A DNA stretch of 19,922 nucleotides from Sulfurimonas sp. Its GTDB lineage: Bacteria; Campylobacterota; Campylobacteria; Campylobacterales; Sulfurimonadaceae. Below, in pieces: positions 8,596 through 16,900 of this stretch. The DNA lies in the NCBI RefSeq assembly GCF_023228785.1, contig NZ_JALOAN010000039.1, forward strand, positions 1 to 19,922, in the 5' to 3' direction. The translations under genes were made by a program, and so were the position numbers. The notes under the pieces were generated by a model, which saw only the letters and a list, made by a program, of their open reading frames with translations, was not told the DNA's origin and did not search any database. Each line of letters begins with the position of its first letter. Within the stretch, counting starts at the first letter, position 1.

Positions 8596-9830
8596 GTGGG
8601 GTTGTTGTGCCTGAAGGGTGGGAGATAAAACAAGTATCATCACTTTGTAAAATATTAGATAATTTGAGAATTCCTTTAAATGATGAAGAACGACAAAACA
8701 TGAAAGGACATATTCCTTACTATGGTGCAAATACAATTGTTGATTACATAAATGATCATATATTTGATGAAGATTTAATATTATTAGCAGAAGATGGTGG
8801 TAATTTTGATGAGTATGAAAAAAAACCCATAGCTTTTAAAATCAGTGGAAAATCTTGGATAAATAATCATGCACATGTATTAAAACCTAATAATAATGTT
8901 GAATTTGATTATTTATTCTATTCATTTGAGCATAAAAATATAACTAGCTACATTAGAGGTGGAACTCGTTCTAAATTAAATCAGTCTGATTTAAAGACAG
9001 TTGAAGTATTAATTCCAAAAGAAAAAAAAGAACAAGAAAAAATTGCCAAAATCCTCTCTACACTAGATAAAAACATAGAAAACACAAACAAAATCATAGA
9101 AAAAGAGAAAAATATCAAAAAAGCTCTCATGCAAGAGCTACTAACAAACGGCATAGACCAAGAAGACAAAATCCGCTCACCCAAAACCCACACCTACAAA
9201 CAAAGCAAACTAGGACTAATCCCAGAAGAGTGGGAGGTTGTGAGCTTAGGAGAAATTGGTAATTTTAAAAATGGTGTTAATAAATCTAAAGATGATTTTG
9301 GTTTTGGGATACCTTTTGTAAATTTACAAGATGTATTTGGACATTGGGAAATTAAACATAGTGATTTTGATTTAGTCAATGCAACTAAGGAAGAATTAAA
9401 AAACTACAGTTTAAAGAAAGGTGATGTTTTATTTATTCGCTCATCTGTAAAGCCTAGTGGTGTTGGTTTGACAGCACTAGTTAAAGAAGATATGCTAAAT
9501 ACTATTTATAGCGGATTTATTATTAGATTTCGTTCAAAAGAAAAGATTTTTAATAACGATTATAAAAAATACTATTTTCATGATGAGTTATTTAGGCAGA
9601 GACTTCTTCAAAAAAGTACTGTTAGTGCTAATAGTAATATTAATCAAGAAAGTCTATTTTCTTTAAGATTATTATTACCACAAATCACAGAACAAAAACA
9701 AATAGCCAAAATCCTAAACACTCAAGATAAAAAGATAGAATCAGAACAAAAAAACCTATCGAAGCTCCAAGAACTAAAAAAAGGACTTATGAGTGATTTA
9801 CTTAGTGGAAAAGTGAGGGTAAATGCATAA
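8592..9830 (+). CDS. hsdS: Type I restriction-modification specificity subunit HsdS
   Basis: HsdS recognises a bipartite DNA sequence and bridges two HsdM and two HsdR subunits. Its 412 aa show the expected duplicated plan. The first target-recognition domain spans about residues 1-143 and the first conserved helix about 147-188 (QEKIAKILSTLDKNIENTNK). A linker with IRSPKTHTYKQSKLGLIPEEW is followed by the second target-recognition domain at about 213-365. The second conserved helix is at 367-412 (QKQIAKILNTQDKKIE, ending LMSDLLSGKVRV). The two recognition domains are clearly more AT-rich and divergent than the helices, as expected for parts exchanged by recombination. The start ATG overlaps the hsdM stop. 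The recognised DNA sequence cannot be deduced. Its own stop overlaps the next gene by 8 bases. Confidence 0.95.
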   Translation: MSGVVVPEGWEIKQVSSLCKILDNLRIPLNDEERQNMKGHIPYYGANTIVDYINDHIFDEDLILLAEDGGNFDEYEKKPIAFKISGKSWINNHAHVLKPNNNVEFDYLFYSFEHKNITSYIRGGTRSKLNQSDLKTVEVLIPKEKKEQEKIAKILSTLDKNIENTNKIIEKEKNIKKALMQELLTNGIDQEDKIRSPKTHTYKQSKLGLIPEEWEVVSLGEIGNFKNGVNKSKDDFGFGIPFVNLQDVFGHWEIKHSDFDLVNATKEELKNYSLKKGDVLFIRSSVKPSGVGLTALVKEDMLNTIYSGFIIRFRSKEKIFNNDYKKYYFHDELFRQRLLQKSTVSANSNINQESLFSLRLLLPQITEQKQIAKILNTQDKKIESEQKNLSKLQELKKGLMSDLLSGKVRVNA

Positions 9831-11010
9831 TATTTTTAGAACACTGCAATATGATGTTAATTTGACAATTGATGACTATAATCAAGTTATAAAAGAAGTT
9901 TTTTTGAAACACTTTAGGGATGAAGAGACATTTTTCAAAAATAAAGAGTTACTGAGAACGGAGCTGGTTAGTTATATAAAATATATAGCAAAAAAAGAAA
10001 AATTCGAGCAATTACTCGAAAAAATTCTAAAAGTTTTTAGTGATTGTATACAAAAAGATAAAGATCAAGTTATTAAAGAATTGGCTTTAAATTTATCAAA
10101 AGTTTCAAAAGCTGATAGTTTGTATTTATCATATTATATTAGACAACCTACAGATCTTTCATTATACTCTCCAAGAGATTTAGCAGAATATTATTTTGAT
10201 GTGATAAATTATACATTAGAAAGTTGCTACAAACCACGAATAGAATTATTTTACAAAATATGGAAATTTAATAAAGATAACACGCTTGTAGATGTATCAT
10301 CTAAAACATTTGGAGATATACTAAATCTGCTAAATAATTTTGATGAATTAACTAAAGATCCAATATTTAATATTGTATTTAGTCAATGGAGAAATATTTC
10401 AGACCACAAAGATTTTGATATTACTAAAGACAATATTGAAGTAGCTTATGGAAAAGGAATTAATCGAAAAACTCAAATGCTGAGTCATAGTCAACTCAAA
10501 GAGATAGCATTTTATGTACATAGTGTTTATAATGTTTTAAGATTAACAGAAGTAATTATCTATTTAAATTATACTGAAGAAATTATGATGACAGATGAAG
10601 CAAAAAGTATAAATTTTAACATACGGAGTGAAGCTTCCTTGTTGCATATTATTCATAATTTACAAACTGTTGGTTTTGAATTTCATTCTTTTAATGATAA
10701 AGACAATATTTTTATATTGAATTTGTACATTAAATCGAATAGTGATGTACAAGAGTCAATTATTCATGCTTCACAGCTATTTACAAATATTGCCATGGCA
10801 TTAGATAATGATGATTGTCAAAAAGATAAATTTAATGAAATGCAAATAAATATTTTAGATAAAGATGATGCAAATGTAGCAAGTGCTAAAACTGGTATAA
10901 AATCTTGTATTGATTTTTCTTTAGGGAAGATTGATATGAACCAACTTATTGATAATGTAAGATTTAAGATAAAATCAAAAGCGAATTCAAAATTTAAAAA
11001 TGATATTTAG
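9823..11010 (+). CDS. Unrecognised 395-aa protein with HEPN ribonuclease-like motif, coupled to hsdS
   Basis: I do not recognise a named family. The sequence shows R190-N-I-S-D-H195, an R-x4-H motif with Asn after Arg. It is followed by KDFDITKDNIEVAYG and then a long helix with LSHSQLKEIAFYVHSVYNVLRL. This order (R-N-x-x-x-H, short strand-like stretch ending in Gly, then a helix) is typical of HEPN ribonucleases in abortive-infection and toxin systems. The N-terminal 100 residues are predicted helical, and the phrase ELVSYIKYIAKKEKFEQLLEKI loosely recalls small helical effector-associated adaptor domains, which is a guess. No signal peptide or membrane segment is seen. The ATG overlaps the hsdS stop by 8 bases and has GAGGG just upstream, so it is made as part of the hsd operon. 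A role as a back-up toxin of the restriction system is inferred. Confidence 0.6.
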   Translation: MHNIFRTLQYDVNLTIDDYNQVIKEVFLKHFRDEETFFKNKELLRTELVSYIKYIAKKEKFEQLLEKILKVFSDCIQKDKDQVIKELALNLSKVSKADSLYLSYYIRQPTDLSLYSPRDLAEYYFDVINYTLESCYKPRIELFYKIWKFNKDNTLVDVSSKTFGDILNLLNNFDELTKDPIFNIVFSQWRNISDHKDFDITKDNIEVAYGKGINRKTQMLSHSQLKEIAFYVHSVYNVLRLTEVIIYLNYTEEIMMTDEAKSINFNIRSEASLLHIIHNLQTVGFEFHSFNDKDNIFILNLYIKSNSDVQESIIHASQLFTNIAMALDNDDCQKDKFNEMQINILDKDDANVASAKTGIKSCIDFSLGKIDMNQLIDNVRFKIKSKANSKFKNDI

Positions 11011-11028
11011 AGTATAAAAAAGCTAGAT

Positions 11029-11034
11029 TATAAT
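11029..11034 (+). promoter_or_regulatory. -10 box (TATAAT) before the mosaic ORF chain
   Basis: A consensus TATAAT sits in the 36-base gap after the HEPN-like gene, 12 bases before the ATG of the first remnant ORF. Transcription from it would start almost at that ATG, giving a very short leader. It could supply the downstream genes, including fic and hsdR, independently of hsdM. Confidence 0.45.
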
Positions 11035-11046
11035 GGAAAGATCAAT

Positions 11047-11139
11047 ATGAACCTACAACTCAAAGAATCCCAGAACATAGAATTTAAACAATCTTATAAA
11101 GATAAGTGTTTCACTAAATTATCTGAAGGATTTAAATGA
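11047..11139 (+). pseudogene. Remnant: N-terminus of AlbA_2/ATP-binding regulator fused to unknown tail
   Basis: This 30-codon ORF begins LQLKESQNIEFKQSYKD, the characteristic start of AlbA_2-domain putative DNA-binding/ATP-binding proteins, which normally run several hundred residues. After YKD the sequence switches to KCFTKLSEGFK and stops. The stop overlaps the next ORF's start as ATGA, so the tail may come from a gene that once preceded rhuM. It has a GGAAAG site at 11035-11040. It looks like the product of an in-frame deletion, and activity is unlikely. Confidence 0.55.
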
Positions 11140-11555
11140 TAGCTAAGCCAATTAAATCAAACATCATTATCTACAACGATGGTGAGTTAGAGCTGGATAT
11201 TTCAGTACAAAACGAAACTATTTGGCTTACTCAATCCCAACTATCTGATATTTTTGAAAAAGAACAAAGTGTTATTAGTAGGCATATAAACAACATATTT
11301 AGAGATAATGAAGTTGATGAAAAAAGCAATATGCAAAAAATGCATATTGCAAATTCTGACAAACCTATAAATTTATATAGATTGAACATAGAATTTAAAC
11401 GACTATACAAAGATGAGTATATCAAATGGATAAGTGCATTTGCCAATAGTGAAAGTTTGAGCTTAATAAACCTTAAAGATGCAATTGGTTACAATCTCAT
11501 CAACACACCCCCTCCACCTCTTAACAATGTGCCAAAGAGAGGGTCTTCTTTATGA
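11136..11555 (+). pseudogene. Chimeric remnant: RhuM-family N-terminus fused to an AlbA_2 segment
   Basis: Residues 1 to about 83 match the start of RhuM-family proteins (named for the Salmonella virulence protein; function unclear), with the helix-turn-helix-like stretch ETIWLTQSQLSDIFEKEQSV at 27-46 and SRHINNIFRDNEVDE after it. Full RhuM proteins are about 330 aa. At residue 84 the sequence changes without a frame break to NIEFKRLYKDEYIKWISAFANS, which is AlbA_2-like, and then to a proline-rich, non-conserved tail (TPPPPLNN). The 139-aa product is therefore a fusion of two broken genes. It overlaps both neighbours by ATGA. It may be expressed, but I would not expect either original function. 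Confidence 0.6.
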
Positions 11556-12217
11556 GTAATCTTCGCGAACAACTCCAAGAGTTAAAAAATCAAAACAACC
11601 TTTACACCAAAGAGCATAAAACATTTCAAGAACAGTTAGAAAAACTTTATGAAAAAAAATTTATTATTTCAAATGAACAATACACTTTATCAAAACTAGA
11701 ACATATAAATTATTATAGAATTAGTGCTTATTTTTTGCCAAATACAACTTTTGAAGATATTATTAAACTTTATTATTTTGATACCGAACTTAGAAAAATT
11801 ATCTTTGAATCTATTGAAGTGATTGAGATATATTTACGAACACAAATAGCTTATTACCATTCACAAATTATAGCAAAAATGGGAAATATCAATAAAGTTG
11901 TGTTTTTTAAATTGTTTAAAGCACTTTCAAGTGTTAGAAATGCATGTGCTCATCATAGTAGGCTTTGGAATAAAACTTTGGGAGTTAGTTTTGAAATACC
12001 ACGAAATAAGCCTATTTTTGCACCATTGATAAATAGTAAAAAAAAAGTATTTTTTGCTTTGAGTGTTATTAAATATATCCTTACTTGCATCGGAGATGAT
12101 GAAATGGATTTTAAAAACAAGATAAAAACTCTTTTGCAAAAGTATGAAAATGTAGATATGGAAGCTATGGGATTTATAAAAGAGTGGGAAGATTTGGAAA
12201 TATGGAGAAGCTTTTGA
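11552..12217 (+). pseudogene. Abi_2 (AbiD/AbiF-type) abortive-infection protein with internal in-frame deletion
   Basis: Abi_2 proteins are phage abortive-infection factors with a HEPN-type fold. Here the N-terminal signature is intact: TKEHKTFQEQLEKL (about 19-32), HINYYRISAYFLP (51-63), TTFEDIIKLYYFD (65-77) and LRTQIAYYHS (95-104). The family's catalytic-type motif RNACAHHSRLWN is at 129-140 (R129, H134). The C-terminal end (EAMGFIKEWEDLEIW) is also family-like. The middle is abnormal: only about 25 residues separate LRTQIAYYHS from RNACAHH, where the family usually has about 100, and residues before TTFEDI are also shortened. Total length is 221 aa against roughly 300. The reading frame is unbroken. 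It could be an inactive remnant or a minimal variant. Its start overlaps the preceding ORF as ATGA. Confidence 0.7.
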
Positions 12218-12636
12218 AATTACAAATCAACGAATCCCAAAACGAGCTTTACGAAATTTCTTTAGAAAACATAGAATCATGGGGTAGAGGAATAGAGAAA
12301 ATCATAGAAGAATCTCAAAAATTTAATGGTATCACACCAGAGTTTAGATGGGAAAATGGTTTGTGGGTTGAGTTTTATTTTAATCAAGAAAAAAGTTTAC
12401 CTGATGGGTTGGGTGAAAGGTTGGGTAAAAGGTTGGGTGAAACACAGCAAAGTATCATAAAACTTATGCAATCTAATCCAAAAATAGCAATCACAGCACT
12501 TGCAAGTGAACTTGAAATAAGCACAACAGCAATTGAAAAGCATATCAAAAAATTAAAAGAGCAAAAGATTATCCAGCGAATAGGCGGTGCTAGAGGCGGA
12601 TACTGGGAGATAATTGTGGATAAGGAGTACAAATAA
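12202..12636 (+). pseudogene. C-terminal remnant of AlbA_2/ATP-binding transcriptional regulator with winged helix
   Basis: This 144-aa ORF (ATG chosen; a GTG 18 bases upstream is also open) carries the C-terminal part of the AlbA_2/HATPase_c_4 regulator family. ENIESWGRGIEKIIEE is the end of the ATPase-like domain, then comes a linker with three LG-(E/K)-R-type units, and then a winged-helix domain (ITALASELEISTTAIEKHIKKLKEQKIIQRIGG). The upstream few hundred residues are absent. Its first residues, KLQINESQN, resemble the family's N-terminal start, so the N- and C-terminal ends may have been joined by a large in-frame deletion. The winged helix looks intact and could still bind DNA. It overlaps the abi remnant and ends one base before the next fic start. 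Confidence 0.65.
12407..12442 (+). repeat. Three 12-bp direct repeats inside the regulator remnant
   Basis: GGTTGGGTGAAA occurs at 12407-12418 and 12431-12442, with GGTTGGGTAAAA between them. They encode the (R/G)-L-G-(E/K) linker units. Linkers made of LGER-like units are usual in this regulator family and vary in number by slippage, so the array is expected rather than foreign. Confidence 0.85.
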
Positions 12637-12637
12637 A

Positions 12638-13774
12638 ATGAATTTAAAAGATTTTAAAGCAGGTGCATTACAACAAGAGTACAAATACAAAAGTTTCTTG
12701 CCAGAGATGATAAACCATACATTTACATGGAATGACCCACAGATAAATACAATGCTTGAAGATGCTACAAGAGCTTTAGGTGAACTCAATGCTTTTACTA
12801 TGATAGTCCCAAATGTAGATATATTTATACAGATGCACATCACAAAAGAAGCAAACACCTCTAGCAAAATAGAGGGTACCAAAACCCAGATGGATGAAGT
12901 TCTTATATCAAAAGAGCAAATTGATCCAGAGAAAAGAGATGATTGGCAAGAGGTGCGAAACTATGTAGATGCTATGAATATGGCTATCAAAGAGCTTGAA
13001 AACATACCTATCTCAAATCGTTTGATTAGAAATATCCACGAGACACTTCTAAATAGTGTAAGAGGAGCATCAAAACAGCCAGGGGAATTCAGGAAATCTC
13101 AAAACTGGATAGGAGGTGCTAGTTTAGCTACAGCTTATTTTATCCCACCACATCATGACAAAGTAAATGAACTTATGGGTGACCTAGAAAAGTTTTTACA
13201 CAATGAAGAAATTTTCGTACCACATCTTATAAAAATAGCTATTGCACACTATCAGTTTGAGACTATCCATCCATTTTTAGATGGAAATGGTAGGATTGGG
13301 CGACTTCTTATTCCTCTTTATCTTGTGAGTAATGGACTTCTGAAAAAGCCATCACTTTATCTCTCTGATTTTATAGAAAAAAATAAGAGTGCATACTATG
13401 AAGCTTTGACAAATGTGAGAACTACTAACGATATTATCCATTGGATAAAGTTCTTTTTAGAAGCTGTGATAGTTACTGCAAATAGCGGAGTTGAAACTTT
13501 TCAAACTATTTTGAATATCAAACAAGATATGGATACAAAAGTGATAGAGTTTGGAAAAAAAGCTCATAACGCAAGTAAACTGATAGAGTTTTTATATCAA
13601 AAACCTATTTTGAACATAAATGATATTGTAGAGAAGTTAGATATTGCTAAAACTACAGCAAGTTTACTTGTAAAAGATTTTGAAGAAAAAGATATTTTAA
13701 AAGAAATTACTGGATATCAAAGAAATAAGCATTATGCTTTTAGTAGATATTTAGATGCTTATAGTAGTAGTTGA
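12638..13774 (+). CDS. Fic-family AMP-transferase with N-terminal inhibitory motif and C-terminal winged helix
   Basis: This is a complete 378-aa Fic protein. A Fic_N-type N-terminal domain contains the inhibitory motif SSKIEG at residues 75-80 (class II). The catalytic loop HPFLDGNGRIGR at 211-222 is fully canonical: His211 is the general base, Asp215 binds the metal, and Gly-Asn-Gly-Arg forms the anion hole. A C-terminal winged-helix-like part lies at about 300-365 (INDIVEKLDIAKTTASLLVKDFEEK). The ATG at 12638 was chosen over an upstream TTG because an AAGGAG site lies 10 bases before it and family similarity starts there. Fic genes of this type are frequent within hsd operons. The last codons (YSSS, stop) run into a 40-bp repeat array, so the original C-terminus may have been altered slightly. 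Confidence 0.93.
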   Translation: MNLKDFKAGALQQEYKYKSFLPEMINHTFTWNDPQINTMLEDATRALGELNAFTMIVPNVDIFIQMHITKEANTSSKIEGTKTQMDEVLISKEQIDPEKRDDWQEVRNYVDAMNMAIKELENIPISNRLIRNIHETLLNSVRGASKQPGEFRKSQNWIGGASLATAYFIPPHHDKVNELMGDLEKFLHNEEIFVPHLIKIAIAHYQFETIHPFLDGNGRIGRLLIPLYLVSNGLLKKPSLYLSDFIEKNKSAYYEALTNVRTTNDIIHWIKFFLEAVIVTANSGVETFQTILNIKQDMDTKVIEFGKKAHNASKLIEFLYQKPILNINDIVEKLDIAKTTASLLVKDFEEKDILKEITGYQRNKHYAFSRYLDAYSSS

Positions 13775-13873
13775 AGCTCTAAAATGAACTAAGGAAATCT
13801 ATAGTCCAAGTTAAGGTTCTAAAATGAACTAAGGAAATCCATAGTCCAAGTTGAAGCTCTAAAACGAACTAAG
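13769..13873 (+). repeat. Tandem 40-bp repeat, about 2.6 copies, between fic and hsdR
   Basis: Copy 1 is 13769-13808, copy 2 is 13809-13848, and a partial copy 3 runs 13849-13873. The period is exactly 40 bases, with a few substitutions between copies. Each full unit contains CTAAAATGAACTAAGGAAAT, that is a start codon followed after one codon by a stop and then a purine-rich AAGGA. Each also has a weak hairpin joining AACT and GGA to TCC and AGTT of the next unit. The array begins at the stop codon of fic and lies in the hsdR leader. There are no unique spacers, so it is not a CRISPR array. Confidence 0.85.
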
Positions 13874-13922
13874 AGAGGCTAAATTTGATAAAAATAAAAA
13901 AAGTTAAACAAAGAGGGTAAAA

Positions 13923-16900
13923 ATGAGTAGTTGGATAAGAGAAGCGGCTTTTGTGGAAGATAAGTTTTTAGAACAGCTTAAAAGTTTGGGTTGGGATGTT
14001 TTGAGCATATCCGATCGTGACAACAAACACCGCACTACTAATGCACTTTTAGGGCGAGAGAGTTTTAAAGATGTCATACTTGAAGATGTTCTAAAGAGTT
14101 CACTACTAAAGATAAATGGCGGTTGGCTAATAGATGAGCAAGTAAAAGAAGTTATAAACACACTCAAAAACATCAACCACTCTTCACTTTTTGAAAACAA
14201 TCTTGCTTCTACTTCTTTACTCATAGAAAACACATCTGTAGATCTAAATCACACAACAGGTGCAAAGTCTCCAACTGTAAAATATATAGACTTCGTAAAC
14301 ATACAAAACAATCACTTCTTAGCAGTATCGCAGTTTTTAGTTGAGGGTGCTCAGACCATTGTCCCAGATATTACACTCTTTGTAAATGGCGTCCCATTAG
14401 TTGTCATAGAGTGTAAAGCTCCAGATATTACAGATCCTATAGCAGAAGGTGTAAAGCAGCTTAAACGCTATATGAATACAAGAGGAACCGAGGTGGGCGA
14501 GGGTGCATCTAAACTTTTTCATACCAATGCTTTTGTGGTGGTGAGTTGTAGGACACAGGCAAAGAGTGGAACCATAAGCTCTAACCTTGAACACTTCTTA
14601 AGTTGGAAGGATCCATATCCAAAAAGTTTGAGTGAGTTTGGAGCCGATGAGCAGGATATTTTAGTAGCTGGGATGTTGCATCCGCAAAATCTACTAGAAA
14701 TCATGAGAGATTTCATAGTTGTTATGGGAAGTGGTAGAAAAAGAGTCAAAATAGTCTGTAGGTATCAGCAGTACAGAGCAGTCAAAAAGACCATAAAAAG
14801 AATCCTAGAAGCAAAAACGCTAGAAGAGAGAAATGGAATCATCTGGCACACTCAAGGAAGCGGAAAGTCTCTTACTATGGTCTTTTTGGTAAAGCACTCA
14901 AGAGGCATAGAGGAGCTACAAGACTATAAGATACTTTTCATAGTAGATAGAAGTGACTTACAAGAGCAACTAGAAGAGACAGCTACACTTATAGGCGAAG
15001 AGATTTTAGTGGCTGCTAATGGTAATGACTTGAAGAAAAAGCTATCTAACGATGTAAGTAACATCAACATGACTATGATGCAAAAGTTCAATGATGGTGA
15101 GTTTGAAAAGATAAACGATGGGGTTGATAGCTCAAAAGTGATAGTGCTCATCGATGAAGCACATCGTACTCAGTACTCTAAGTTTGGCTCAGCTCTAAGA
15201 CAAGCTCTTCCTGATGCTGTTAAAATCGCATTTACAGGTACACCAGTTGAGAAAACTCTAGGCTCATTTGGTACATATATAGATACTTATAAGATTCGTG
15301 AAGCGGTAGAAGATGGTGCAACAGTTCCTATAATATATGAGGGGATGACATCAAACGATACACTAGAAAATAGAGGTGAGTTTGATGCTAAGTTTGAAGA
15401 CTTGTTTGCAGACTTAACACCTGAACAAGTTGAAGTTATAAAGCAAAAGTATGGAACAAAAGGAGATATCCTTGAAGCCCCAAAAAGAGTAGAAGCGATA
15501 GCTAAACATATGGTAGAACACTACATAAAAAATATCTTGCCAAATGGCTACAAAGCTCAAGTAGTAACATCTTCAAGAAAAGCTGCTCTTCTTTACAATG
15601 AAGCTATCAACAAAGCACTTCAAAAGTATAAAGATGCGATAGGAGAGCTTAGATCTAGCGTAGTTATCTCTGCAAAACATAATGATAACAGCGATGACTT
15701 TCCAAAAGAATATACCACCAAAACACATAAAGATAAAGCAGTAGCAGACTTTAAAAAACCACTAGAGAGGTCTAACTTAGCTTTTTTAGTGGTGAGCGAT
15801 ATGTTACTTACTGGATTTGATGCACCCATAGAGCAAGTGATGTATCTTGATAAAAAACTAACAGCTCACAATCTACTCCAAGCCATTGCAAGGGTAAACA
15901 GAACTTATGAGGGCAAAACTAGAGGGCTTATAGTAGATTATTATGGAGTAGGAGCTCACCTAAAAGAAGCTCTTGCAAACTATGAAGATGAAGATGTAGC
16001 AGATGTTATGCAAGACTTTAGCGAGGAGCTTACAAAGTTAGAACTATCTCATAGAAAAGTGATGCAGTTTTTTGCTCAAAATGGAGTTGATGAGATAAAT
16101 GAACATACGCTTGAAGATGCGGTTGTAATGCTAGGGGATGAAAAACTAAGAGCCGAGTTTAAAATGCACTATAAAGAGTACACAAAATTAATTGACTTTA
16201 TATTGCCACATCCTATAAAGGGCTATTTGCTTGGGGATGTGAAGATTTTAGGGCTTATAAAAAATGAAGCACATAGGCGTTATAGAGATGAAGAGCTTCT
16301 TATAGAAGGAGTAGGAGAGAAGGTTAAAAAACTTATAAATGAGCATTTGGTAAGTAAGGGCATAGAGACAAAAGTACGAGCTATATCGATATTTGACGAT
16401 GAGTTTGAAGAGACAATAGAAGATAGACCAGACAAAGCAGTAGCATCTGAGATGGAACATGCCATAAGATATACTATAAGAATCAACATCGATAAAGATC
16501 CACACTACTATAAATCTTTAGCCCAAAAACTAGAAGAGATTATTGCAAATCACAAAGATGAGTGGGATAAGCTAGTAGAGAAACTCTCAAAGTTTAAAGA
16601 AGATATGGTTGGTGGGAGAGAGATTTTAGAAGTTTTTGAGAAGATTGGTTGTGGTGTCTGTATGCCATTCTATGACATGTTGCTTAGTTTTTATGATGAA
16701 GAGATAAAAGAAGAGCAAAAAGATAAAATCATCAAACTAATTATTGATTCCATTGAGATGACAACTAGAGAGATAGAGAGAGTTGACTTTTGGGGAACTA
16801 CAGGAGAAAATAGTAGAAACAGGCTACAAAATTATCTTGTAAGCTTAGTAGCAGATTCAAAAGAGAAAAGTCTTATAAAAAACATATCAGCTATAAAAGA

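Noticed and set aside
11500..11520. C-rich run as a phase-variable homopolymer
   Set aside because: The longest run is only five C; no poly-G or poly-C tract of the length used for phase variation in Campylobacterota was found in the window.
12614..12637. TTG start eight codons upstream of the second Fic protein
   Set aside because: It lies inside the preceding ORF without a ribosome-binding site; ATG 12638 has AAGGAG at good spacing.
13769..13873. Possible CRISPR array
   Set aside because: The 40-bp units are directly adjacent with no unique spacers and there are no cas genes in the window.
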